Program-made: the position numbers and the translations under genes
In this document: positions 1 to 7,269 of the stretch, piece by piece
Layout: every line of letters starts with the position of its first letter
Numbering within the stretch: position 1 is the stretch's first letter
Origin: Bacteroidota bacterium
GTDB lineage: Bacteria; Bacteroidota; Ignavibacteria; Ignavibacteriales; Ignavibacteriaceae
DNA length: 7,269 bases
Direction: 5' to 3'
Assembly (NCBI GenBank): GCA_022567875.1
Contig: JADFGB010000046.1
Span: 1-7,269, forward strand
The notes under the pieces: model-generated
The model's input: the letters and a program-made list of their open reading frames with translations, nothing else
The model's database searches: none
Told to the model about the DNA's origin: nothing

Positions 1-12
1 GATTAACTATCC

Positions 13-684
<672 letters not shown>

Positions 685-746
685 TTAAAAATTTATTTTT
701 ATAAAATAGATGTTTTGTAACATAAATCAAATTTACTTTATTAACT

Positions 747-1838
747 TTATCCTTTCCATTTTATATCTGAAAATTTGGAATTAAAAATATTTACAATTAA
801 TAACAGCTCATAAATTATCTGCAAATAAATTATTTCAAAGGGATTAAAGTTATAATTAATCAACTTTTGCATTCTCTTTATTAAAACAATATCGGTTAAA
901 AATTTAAATATGAAAAAGACGGAAAAAAAGATATTAATAAAAAACAAAAAAGGTAGAATGAGAAAAAATAAATTTGAAAGATGCCACACTCCTAATAAAT
1001 ATTTGTGCTTGGGCAGATAATAAAAAGAAGTTGATGTATGTCTGGCTTTTTGCTGAAGATAATCTTTAAAAGATGAAACGGAATTAGTAAAAACTAATCC
1101 TTCTTTTTCGATAAAACATCCTATTTTTGCTTTTTGTTTTATTGCCTCTCTTATAAAAAGGTCATCATCGCCGCTTAATGTATCTGTTGTATTTTTATAA
1201 CCGCCGATATGTTCATAAATATTTTTTGTAAAACCAAAACTGCGTGCTGAAGCCGAATAAGGGAGCCCGTATGTTGCTGCAGTAAAAGTTAAAATGGTTG
1301 TCCTCAAATTTTCAAAACAAGAGATTTTATTTATTAAAGATTCGGTTTTTATAAACGGTGAAGCACCAAATACAACATCATATCCTTGACTGAATTTTGA
1401 AGCAAAAGATATAAGCCAGTTTTTTTGTGGTAAGCAGTCACCGTCCGTAATAACAATATAAGGATTAGATGCTTTCCCAACTCCAAATTCTAAAGCACCT
1501 TTTTTTCCAGGATATTTTTTCTCTCCCACTTTATAAAGTTTTATGTTATCAATTTTTTTAACAGCATCATTTATTATTTGGTAAGAATCATCATCCGAAT
1601 TATCATCAATAATAATTACTTCATAAAAATCTTTTGGGTAAAAAAGTTTTTTAATAGAAATAATTAAACCGGGAATATTTTCAGCTTCGTTTTTAATGGC
1701 AATAACTATTGAGAACTTTAAAAAATCACTTGAAGGATGTTCATCACTTGAAATAATTATTATAGCTTTTAAAAATTTAAAATTAGTATAAACAAAAAAC
1801 AATGCAATGATAATTCCCAAGTAGATTAAAATGTTCAT
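747..1838 (-). CDS. Family 2 glycosyltransferase with membrane anchors
   Basis: This is an inverting GT-A fold glycosyltransferase of family 2, expected to add a sugar from a nucleotide-sugar to a lipid carrier or growing envelope glycan on the cytoplasmic face of the inner membrane. With the ATG at 1838 it has 363 residues. An N-terminal membrane helix spans about 3-20 and the GT2 domain begins at about 42 (FSIVIAIKNEAENI). Nucleotide-binding acids sit in IIIDDNSDDD (75-84), the metal-binding DxD is TDGDC (D132, D134), the catalytic-base region is GDDDLF (223-228), and QQKARH (262-267) stands where processive relatives have QxxRW. Hydrophobic helices follow at about 283-320 and 335-352. A TTG at 1865 in the same frame would add nine residues and overlap the helicase by 17 bases; I prefer the ATG, ten bases past the helicase stop. 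The acceptor is unknown. Confidence 0.88.
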   Translation of the reverse strand: MNILIYLGIIIALFFVYTNFKFLKAIIIISSDEHPSSDFLKFSIVIAIKNEAENIPGLIISIKKLFYPKDFYEVIIIDDNSDDDSYQIINDAVKKIDNIKLYKVGEKKYPGKKGALEFGVGKASNPYIVITDGDCLPQKNWLISFASKFSQGYDVVFGASPFIKTESLINKISCFENLRTTILTFTAATYGLPYSASARSFGFTKNIYEHIGGYKNTTDTLSGDDDLFIREAIKQKAKIGCFIEKEGLVFTNSVSSFKDYLQQKARHTSTSFYYLPKHKYLLGVWHLSNLFFLILPFLFFINIFFSVFFIFKFLTDIVLIKRMQKLINYNFNPFEIIYLQIIYELLLIVNIFNSKFSDIKWKG

Positions 1839-1848
1839 ATCTAATAAA

Positions 1849-3849
1849 TTAATATTCTTCCTCAAGCAGCCAATTTTCTGTTAGACTTGAATCAAGCTCC
1901 GAGATAAATCTTGACGGTTTTGAAAGCGTTATTCCTCTTTCCCTGTCGTACATATTCATCGGATATGTAACAAACAAATTTTGCTTTGCTCTTGTTGAGG
2001 CTACATACATCAGTCTTCTTTCTTCCTCCAAAGTTTCAACATTTTCAGCTGATCTTGCTGAAGGGAAGTAACCATCAACAGCGTGGATAATAAAAACAGA
2101 ATGCCACTCAAGTCCTTTTGCGGAATGAATTGTTGATAAAGTTAAGATCTCATCTTCTTTGTCCTCTTCTTCAATATCAACAACGCTTTTAATTATTGGT
2201 TCTATTGCCATATCAGCTAAAAGTGAAACAAGTGAACGGTAGTTCTCAACTATGTTTTGAAAAATTTCCAGATCTTTTTTCCTTTTGTTAAAATCATCAT
2301 ATTTTAATTTAAAAAGCCTGTCATAATAATCTAAAACTAATTCAACTTTTTCCGAAGGTGTGGTTTCCTCAGTGTGGAGTCTGTATAAAACTCTGAATAA
2401 GTCAATTATTTTTTGATTCTTAAATGTGTTTTGATTGTCTGGGTTTTGTCCGATCGTCAATCTGCCAATAGCTAATTCATCAAGAACAAATTGAGCAGTT
2501 TTTATACCGACTCCTTCGTGCAAAAGCAGAACCCTGTACCAGCTAACAATGTCTTTTGGGTTTGCTGCAATTCTTAAAAAAGCCAATACATCTTTTATGT
2601 GTGCGGTTTCAATAAATTTCATCCCGCCGAATTTTTGATACGCAATATTTGCTTTGTTTAATTCTATTTCTAAATCGAATGAAAAAAAAGAAGAGCGAAA
2701 TAGAACCGCGATATCATTAAGGGGCACTCCTTCTTCGCGCAGCTCTAAAATTTTTTCTACTATAAATTGTGATTCTAAATTCTTATTAACTGCTGCAATT
2801 ATGTTGGGAAGTTTGCCGCCAATTTTTCTTGTGTAGAGATGCTTGTCATATTTTTCAATTGAGGAATCGATTATTTTGTTCGTAAAGTCCAAAATAGGCT
2901 GAATGCTGCGGTAGTTTTCCTCTAACTTAATAACTTTTACATTTTTATACAGCTTTGGGAATTCAATTATGTTTTTAAAATTAGCGCCCCTAAATGAATA
3001 AATTGATTGGGAATCATCGCCAACAACCATAAGGTTATTCGAGAGTTTTGTTAATCCGTGAACAATTTCAGCCTGAAGTTTATTAGTATCCTGATATTCA
3101 TCAACCATAACAAATTTGATATCGGAGACTAATTTTTTTGCAGAAGGTCCGAATTCTTTAAGAAAATTATTCAAATAAATTAAAAGATCGTCATAATCAA
3201 GGAGACTATTTTTTCTTTTGTAGGAAATAAAAATTTTATTAATCTCTAATATTTGGGGCAGTAAATTTCTAAAATGTGGATATTCTTCTTCCACAATTTC
3301 CGAAATAGGTTTATCTTTATTAACACTCAAGCTATATATTCTTAACAGTGTTGTTTTTTTAGGGAATCTTTTTTTATCCGTTACCAAACCGGATTGAGTG
3401 CGGATTAAGTTTATTACATCTCCTGTATCTCCCTGATCTAAAATGGTAAAATTAGGTTCTAGGCCGGATTCTTTTGCGTATTTCCTTAATGTTAAATTTG
3501 CAAATGAATGAAAAGTACCACCACTAATTTTTGAGCATCTGTTATCAAGAAGTGCTGATGCTCTGTTCATCATTTCGTTTGCTGCTTTGCGTGTAAAAGT
3601 TAAAAGTAAAATTGATTTCGGATCATAACTGAGTTCAACAAGTCTTGCAACTCTGTAAACAAGTGTTCTGGTTTTACCTGTTCCGGCACCGGCAATAATT
3701 AAAAAAGTTCCTTCAACAGAGGAAACAGCTTCGTACTGAGATTCGTTTAATTCATTTTTATAATTAATTACAAAACGGGCTTCATCAAATGTTTGATGTA
3801 TTAAGCCCGTTTTATTTAATCTTTTCAGCTTATATTTTTTTTGTGTCAT
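1849..3849 (-). CDS. UvrD/Rep/PcrA-type ATP-dependent DNA helicase (SF1A)
   Basis: This is a 3'-5' DNA helicase of superfamily 1A, acting in repair, replication restart or removal of recombinase filaments. All motifs are intact in its 666 residues: Q motif LNESQYEAV (34-42), Walker A AGAGTGKT (53-60), motif Ia TFTRKAA (84-90), GGTFHSF (110-116), motif II DEYQD (250-254), motif III GDDSQSIYSFRGA (277-289), motif IV NYRS (312-315), motif V STIHSAKGLEW (572-582) and motif VI YVASTRAK (615-622) with the arginine finger at R620. A basic tail of about 30 residues precedes the core. The chain ends shortly after motif VI with an acidic LLEEEY, so the C-terminal Tudor-like domain of PcrA/UvrD, which binds RNA polymerase, is absent; the length is close to Rep. 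Its ATG overlaps the upstream stop as ATGA, suggesting translational coupling. I cannot choose between uvrD, rep and pcrA. Confidence 0.95.
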   Translation of the reverse strand: MTQKKYKLKRLNKTGLIHQTFDEARFVINYKNELNESQYEAVSSVEGTFLIIAGAGTGKTRTLVYRVARLVELSYDPKSILLLTFTRKAANEMMNRASALLDNRCSKISGGTFHSFANLTLRKYAKESGLEPNFTILDQGDTGDVINLIRTQSGLVTDKKRFPKKTTLLRIYSLSVNKDKPISEIVEEEYPHFRNLLPQILEINKIFISYKRKNSLLDYDDLLIYLNNFLKEFGPSAKKLVSDIKFVMVDEYQDTNKLQAEIVHGLTKLSNNLMVVGDDSQSIYSFRGANFKNIIEFPKLYKNVKVIKLEENYRSIQPILDFTNKIIDSSIEKYDKHLYTRKIGGKLPNIIAAVNKNLESQFIVEKILELREEGVPLNDIAVLFRSSFFSFDLEIELNKANIAYQKFGGMKFIETAHIKDVLAFLRIAANPKDIVSWYRVLLLHEGVGIKTAQFVLDELAIGRLTIGQNPDNQNTFKNQKIIDLFRVLYRLHTEETTPSEKVELVLDYYDRLFKLKYDDFNKRKKDLEIFQNIVENYRSLVSLLADMAIEPIIKSVVDIEEEDKEDEILTLSTIHSAKGLEWHSVFIIHAVDGYFPSARSAENVETLEEERRLMYVASTRAKQNLFVTYPMNMYDRERGITLSKPSRFISELDSSLTENWLLEEEY

Positions 3850-4424
3850 CTACTCAGAGCTTTTGGTTTCCCTAATATTTCTGAGATTACAATGTATTTT
3901 TTTAATGAGTCTTTATTTTTCAGATCTTTCCTCAATAGAAGAAGAGGGTTTGACACACGAGTTTGGAAATCAGTTTCTTCATCATCCAAATTATCTAAAA
4001 GCTTGGTTGCTACTGTTTCTTTGTGTCTTTTAACTATTGGTACTTTATGTTCAGATAAAGTTGGAGTATGCTCGCTTAAAGTAACTGTATGTTCGCTTGC
4101 TGTAACTTCATGTTCAGATATAGTTGGTTTGTGGTAGTTAGCTTCTTTAAAATGATCTGTTGTTTCTTCTTTTTTCCATAAATCTTCAAAAGCAGATTCT
4201 TCGGTTTTATCAACAGCAGGATTGAATAAGTTTTGAATTTCTTCTATTATATCCTTTCCTGCAGGCTCTTCTTTTTTTACACCTAAATCAGTTTCCTTTT
4301 CTTGATTTTGATAAACCATTGCTTCATCAGCTTTACCATCCTTTTTTTTCTTTTTCTTAAAAAAAGATTTGACAAAGCTGACGATAATAAACAAATAGAT
4401 TAATATTTCAAAAAAGTTATCCAT
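3846..4424 (-). CDS. Small single-helix membrane protein with Ser-Glu-His heptad repeats, linked to floA
   Basis: This is a hypothetical protein of 192 residues with no enzyme motif. Residues 3-19 form one hydrophobic helix, followed by FFKKKKKK (21-28), so the rest should be cytoplasmic by the positive-inside rule. Residues 29-99 are charged and probably disordered. Residues 100-127 are four tandem heptads with consensus [PV]-T-x-S-E-H-x. The final 35 residues look folded and end in YIVISEILGKPKALSR; from memory, a similar C-terminal SEILGxP motif recurs in small one-helix proteins of Bacteroidota, Chlorobiota and relatives. The ATG shares one base with the floA stop (TAATG) and the gene ends in an ATGA overlap with the helicase, so it is the middle of a coupled trio. 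A role as a FloA partner or cytoplasmic adaptor is inference only. Confidence 0.85.
   Translation of the reverse strand: MDNFFEILIYLFIIVSFVKSFFKKKKKKDGKADEAMVYQNQEKETDLGVKKEEPAGKDIIEEIQNLFNPAVDKTEESAFEDLWKKEETTDHFKEANYHKPTISEHEVTASEHTVTLSEHTPTLSEHKVPIVKRHKETVATKLLDNLDDEETDFQTRVSNPLLLLRKDLKNKDSLKKYIVISEILGKPKALSR
4044..4127 (-). repeat. Four 21-bp tandem repeats encoding Ser-Glu-His heptads
   Basis: Four consecutive 21-base units inside the small membrane protein encode, in gene order, PTISEHE, VTASEHT, VTLSEHT and PTLSEHK. The outer two use TCT for serine and begin with a proline codon. The inner two use AGC for serine and begin with valine. The result is an A-B-B-A arrangement, conserved at protein level and diverged at DNA level. 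Confidence 0.9.
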
Positions 4425-5419
4425 TACTCTTTAGGACCTTTTTTCTTTTGTTCAGGTTTTGCAATTGAATCGCGCATATCTGTATCAGATTGTATATTCT
4501 TCATATTGTAATAATCCATAACACCTAAATTGCCTTTTCTAAAAGCATCTGCCATAGCTTTAGGAATTTCGGCTTCTGCTTCAACTACTTTGGCTCTTTG
4601 TCTTGCAACTTCTGCTGTCATTTCCTGCTCAAGAGCAACAGCAGCAGCTCTTCTTTCTTCTGCTTTAGCCTGAGCTACTTTTAAATCTGCTTCTGCTTGG
4701 TCAGTTTGCAGTATTGCACCAATGTTTTCACCTATATCAACATCTGCAATATCAATTGATAATATCTCGAATGCTGTTCCAGAATCCAACCCTTTTGCCA
4801 GAACGCTTTTTGAAATTACATCAGGATTTTCTAAAACTTCTTTATGAGTTGTACTTGAACCAATAGTAGAAACAATTCCTTCTCCAACTCTTGCCAAAAT
4901 TGTTGCTTCGCCGGCACCTCCAACAAGTCTTTCAATATTTGCCCTAACGGTAATTCTTGCAATTGCTTTTAATTGTATACCGTCTTTTGCTATTGCAGAA
5001 ACAAGAGGTGTTTCAATAACTTTAGGAACAACAGACATTTTTACTGCTTCCAAAACATCTCTTCCTGCAAGGTCTATTGCAGTCGCTCTCTCAAAAGTAA
5101 GAGGTATATTTGCTTTATCGGCAGAAACTAACGCGTTTATTACATTAACAACATTACCACCTGCTAAGTAATGTGCTTCAAGTTTGCCTACTTCAAGTGT
5201 AATTCCTGCTTTTGCAGCAGTAATAACGCTTCTTACAATTATTACCGGAGGAACTTTACGTAAACGCATTCCAACCAAATCTTGAAATATCTTAAGTTTT
5301 ACACCTGAAAAATAAGCTGTAATAAATAAGCCTAGTGGTACAAAGTATAAAAAAACAATCATAAACAACACAATTGCTATAATTAGAATTATTGAGAGTC
5401 CTGCTATTGCTTCCATCAT
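4424..5419 (-). CDS. floA: Flotillin-like protein FloA
   Basis: FloA is an inner-membrane scaffold that assembles into clusters and influences membrane fluidity and the activity of signalling, secretion and wall-synthesis complexes. The 331 residues match the family length. A hydrophobic N-terminal hairpin (about 5-38) is followed by the SPFH/band-7-like region (about 40-230). An Ala/Glu-rich coiled coil (about 236-290) follows, with [20 protein letters not shown]. Then comes the signature [12 protein letters not shown]...[26 protein letters not shown] and a short basic tail. Two ATGs open the gene (5417-5419 and 5414-5416); a GAGG at 5424-5427 lies 4 and 7 bases away, so the second ATG may be the real start. 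It is first in the - strand block and overlaps the next gene by one base. The NfeD-family gene that often accompanies floA is not next to it here. Confidence 0.96.
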   Translation of the reverse strand: MMEAIAGLSIILIIAIVLFMIVFLYFVPLGLFITAYFSGVKLKIFQDLVGMRLRKVPPVIIVRSVITAAKAGITLEVGKLEAHYLAGGNVVNVINALVSADKANIPLTFERATAIDLAGRDVLEAVKMSVVPKVIETPLVSAIAKDGIQLKAIARITVRANIERLVGGAGEATILARVGEGIVSTIGSSTTHKEVLENPDVISKSVLAKGLDSGTAFEILSIDIADVDIGENIGAILQTDQAEADLKVAQAKAEERRAAAVALEQEMTAEVARQRAKVVEAEAEIPKAMADAFRKGNLGVMDYYNMKNIQSDTDMRDSIAKPEQKKKGPKE

Positions 5420-5423
5420 TTAG

Positions 5424-5427
5424 CCTC
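5424..5427 (-). promoter_or_regulatory. Ribosome binding site of floA
   Basis: A GAGG on the - strand sits four bases before the first ATG and seven before the second. The seven-base spacing is the more usual, favouring initiation at 5416. It is the clearest Shine-Dalgarno sequence in the window; the other starts rely on overlap coupling or weak purine runs. Confidence 0.5.
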
Positions 5428-5723
5428 GATATTTAAATTATTAAAATTCTGTAGATATTCTAAATTTTGAGTAAAACTAATTTAATAAGGTTAGTAATTT
5501 AATCATAATAAAAGAAACATTATAAGAAAAATAATGTATAATTTTAATACGGTACTAACTTTTAAGAGATACTATTTATTTTTTAGATAAAATATTTACA
5601 GTGTCTTTCTTGATGCATTATTCATTTATACTAATTATATATGTACCATTTAAATATGCATTAAAAACGTTTGCTTGTTTGATGAATTTTGAATATCTAT
5701 ATTTACTGCAACAAATAAACAGT

Positions 5724-5731
5724 TAATTTTG
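5724..5731 (+). promoter_or_regulatory. Possible Bacteroidota-type -7 element for the Clp gene
   Basis: TAATTTTG fits the Bacteroidota -7 consensus TAnnTTTG and lies about 40 bases before the Clp ATG, which would give a leader of about 35 bases. No TTTG is found 19-21 bases upstream; the nearest TTTTG (5687-5691) is too far. The match could be chance in AT-rich DNA. Confidence 0.25.
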
Positions 5732-5770
5732 TTAATAAAATAACCGCTAATAAAATCAGAGATAAAGTTA

Positions 5771-7269
5771 ATGGAAGGAAATTTTTCAGATAGACTTCAG
5801 GATGTAATAAGGCTAAGCCGTGAAGAAGCATTGCGTTTAGGTCACGATTATATTGGAACCGAGCATCTTCTTTTAGGTATTATTCGGGAAGGGCAGGGTG
5901 TTGCCGTTCAAATATTGAGAAATCTTGATTGTGATTTAATGAAACTAAAAAAAGCCATAGAAGATACAGTTAGAACTTCCGGCGGTACTTTAACAATAGG
6001 GAATATCCCCCTTACTAAACAAGCAGAAAAAGTTTTAAAGATTACTCAGATAGAGTCTAAAATTTATAAAGCTGATGTGATAGGAACCGAGCATTTATTG
6101 CTTTCATTATTAAGAGATGATGATAATATTGCCACGCAAATTCTTCATCAATTTAATGTTACTTATGACTCTACGCGTTCTGATTTGAATGCATTGCTGG
6201 GCGATAAGGAATCGTCAAGTCAATCAAGTTTAAAGATAAGAGTCGATAAAAAAACCGAAAGAACAAAGACACCTGTGTTGGATAACTTTGGTAGAGATTT
6301 AACTAAACTTGCCGCTGAAGACAAGCTTGATCCTGTTGTCGGTAGAGAAATGGAAATCGAAAGAGTAACTCAAATATTAAGTAGAAGAAAAAAGAATAAT
6401 CCAGTACTTATTGGTGAACCGGGTGTAGGAAAGACAGCTATAGTTGAAGGATTGGCTCAAAGGATTATTTCAGGTGATGTTCCAGAACCGCTTAAAGACA
6501 AAGAGATTATTATGCTTGATATAGGCTCCCTTATCGCTGGGACTAAGTTTAGGGGAGAGTTTGAGGATAGATTAAAGGCATTTATTAAGGAAATCCAAAA
6601 TTCTAATGGTAAATTAATTCTATTTATTGATGAGATACATATGATAGTAGGTGCTGAGGCAGCTGAAGGAGCTATTGATGCTTCTAATTTACTTAAACCA
6701 GCTCTTGCGAGAGGTGAACTACATACCATCAGAGCTACTACTTTAAACGAATATCAAAAACACATAGAAAAGGACCCTGCCCTAGAGCGTAGATTCCAGC
6801 CTATTTTAGTGGAAGAGCCTACCTTAGAAGATAGCATTGCTATTTTAAGAGGTCTTAAAGAAAAATATGAGATACATCATGGTCTTCGTATAAGTGATGA
6901 GGCAATTATTTCGGCAGTTAATTTATCTGCAAGATATATTTCAGATAGATTTTTGCCGGATAAGGCAGTGGATTTAATTGATGAAGCGGCAGCTGCTCGC
7001 AGATTGGAAACAGAAAGCCTCCCAACTGAAATTGATAAAGTAAGACGCTCTCTTACTCGTCTTGAAGTCGAGAAGTCGGCAATCGGTAAGGGGAATTCGG
7101 CAAATAAAGTAAGACTAAAAGAAGTCAAAAAAGAAATTGCCGAATTAAAAGATAAAAATGATGATTTATCTGCTCAGTGGCATGCGGAAAAATTGGCTTT
7201 TGAGAATTTACACAATTTGAGAAAAAAGATTGAAGACCTGAAGCGCGAAGCAGAAGTTGCTGAGCGAGA
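5771..7269 (+). CDS. Clp/Hsp100 ATPase with ClpC-type N-domain and ClpB-type core (3' end outside window)
   Basis: This is a ring-forming AAA+ unfoldase or disaggregase, of which 499 residues lie in the window without a stop. The N-domain (1-145) has the two Clp_N repeats in ClpC style: SREEALRLGHDYIGTEHLLL (16-35) and LTKQAEKVLKI...VIGTEHLLLSLLRD (81-115). A linker leads to FGRDLTKLA (173-181). NBD1 has Walker A GEPGVGKT (215-222), pore loop KFRG (259-262), Walker B LFIDEI (284-289), sensor ATT (322-324) and arginine finger ALERRF (337-342). From about residue 225 the sequence reads as ClpB: VEGLAQRI, SIAILRGLKEKYE and DRFLPDKAVDLIDEAA. After about residue 410 comes the long ClpB coiled-coil middle domain, with QWHAEK (469-474), instead of the short ClpC one. 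ClpC N-domains bind adaptors, while ClpB middle domains recruit DnaK. It is either a true hybrid or a clpC-clpB assembly join. No good Shine-Dalgarno precedes the ATG. Confidence 0.9.
   Translation, partial: MEGNFSDRLQDVIRLSREEALRLGHDYIGTEHLLLGIIREGQGVAVQILRNLDCDLMKLKKAIEDTVRTSGGTLTIGNIPLTKQAEKVLKITQIESKIYKADVIGTEHLLLSLLRDDDNIATQILHQFNVTYDSTRSDLNALLGDKESSSQSSLKIRVDKKTERTKTPVLDNFGRDLTKLAAEDKLDPVVGREMEIERVTQILSRRKKNNPVLIGEPGVGKTAIVEGLAQRIISGDVPEPLKDKEIIMLDIGSLIAGTKFRGEFEDRLKAFIKEIQNSNGKLILFIDEIHMIVGAEAAEGAIDASNLLKPALARGELHTIRATTLNEYQKHIEKDPALERRFQPILVEEPTLEDSIAILRGLKEKYEIHHGLRISDEAIISAVNLSARYISDRFLPDKAVDLIDEAAAARRLETESLPTEIDKVRRSLTRLEVEKSAIGKGNSANKVRLKEVKKEIAELKDKNDDLSAQWHAEKLAFENLHNLRKKIEDLKREAEVAER

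Larger units (their letters stand above)
5420..5770. other. Divergent intergenic region between floA and the Clp ATPase gene
   Basis: About 350 bases of very AT-rich sequence separate the two divergent genes, so both promoters should lie here. I find no open frame of note, no tRNA-like cloverleaf and no strong hairpin followed by a T-run. There is no CtsR-type direct repeat (GGTCAAA pairs) and no CIRCE-type inverted repeat, the usual heat-shock operators of clp genes in Firmicutes. A 7-base inverted pair, GTTAGTA (5490-5496) and TACTAAC (5553-5559), is 56 bases apart and probably chance in such DNA. Confidence 0.6.

Noticed and set aside
2654..2836. Open frame of 60 codons on the + strand
   Set aside because: It is antisense to the helicase, with no family resemblance and no start signal.
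3841..4137. Open frame of 98 codons on the + strand
   Set aside because: It lies fully opposite the small membrane protein gene; its repeated Val-Cys-Ser text is just the antisense of the heptad repeats.
5461..5559. Inverted repeats in the floA-clp intergenic region (TAAATT/AATTTA; GTTAGTA/TACTAAC)
   Set aside because: Arms are only 6-7 bases, rich in A and T, with long loops; this is expected by chance in such DNA and shows no terminator or operator form.
5671..5699. Sigma-70-like pair TTGCTT and TATCTA with 17-base spacing before the Clp gene
   Set aside because: Only about half the consensus bases match in each hexamer, and Bacteroidota-type promoters do not follow this consensus.
6457..7128. 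Two - strand open frames (6457-6729 and 6877-7128)
   Set aside because: Both are antisense to the Clp ATPase, whose + frame is open throughout and carries all expected motifs.

Overview
The window is AT-rich DNA, most likely from the FCB group (Bacteroidota, Ignavibacteriota or Chlorobiota). The pointers are the Bacteroidota-style alpha-2-macroglobulin fragment, the weak Shine-Dalgarno signals, FloA next to a small membrane protein, and the ClpC-type N-domain. An Ignavibacteria-like source is my best guess, from remembered family resemblance only. The odd length, with damaged genes at both ends, suggests a complete short contig, possibly from a metagenome or a single cell.

Layout: (1) Bases 1-444 hold an internal fragment of an alpha-2-macroglobulin-like gene on the + strand. 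It runs head-on into a cytidine deaminase gene on the - strand (start at 678), and both genes lose their 3' part at about base 390-405. (2) From 5419 down to 747, four intact genes lie on the - strand: floA (flotillin-like membrane scaffold), a 192-residue one-helix membrane protein, a UvrD/Rep-type SF1A helicase, and a membrane-bound family 2 glycosyltransferase. floA, the small protein and the helicase overlap by 1 and 4 bases (TAATG and ATGA), and the glycosyltransferase starts about 10 bases after the helicase stop. The block therefore looks like one transcript, with the broken cytidine deaminase about 70 bases further on. (3) Bases 5420-5770 are a non-coding divergent promoter region. (4) From 5771 to the right edge a Clp/Hsp100 ATPase runs on the + strand without a stop.

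The most unusual points are as follows. The Clp protein has a ClpC-type N-domain but, from just after the first Walker A motif, a ClpB-type ATPase core and ClpB coiled-coil middle domain. This is either a real hybrid disaggregase/unfoldase or an assembly join between clpC and clpB. Its ClpB-like part also carries three changes at normally very conserved positions, all explicable as C-to-T or G-to-A changes. The small protein beside FloA has four heptad repeats built around Ser-Glu-His, with two different serine codon families in an A-B-B-A order. The alpha-2-macroglobulin/cytidine deaminase junction looks chimeric.

Functionally the intact block combines membrane organisation (FloA and its neighbour), DNA repair or recombination (helicase) and envelope glycan synthesis (glycosyltransferase), with a protein quality-control gene divergent from it. 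I see no mobile element, CRISPR array, tRNA or rRNA.
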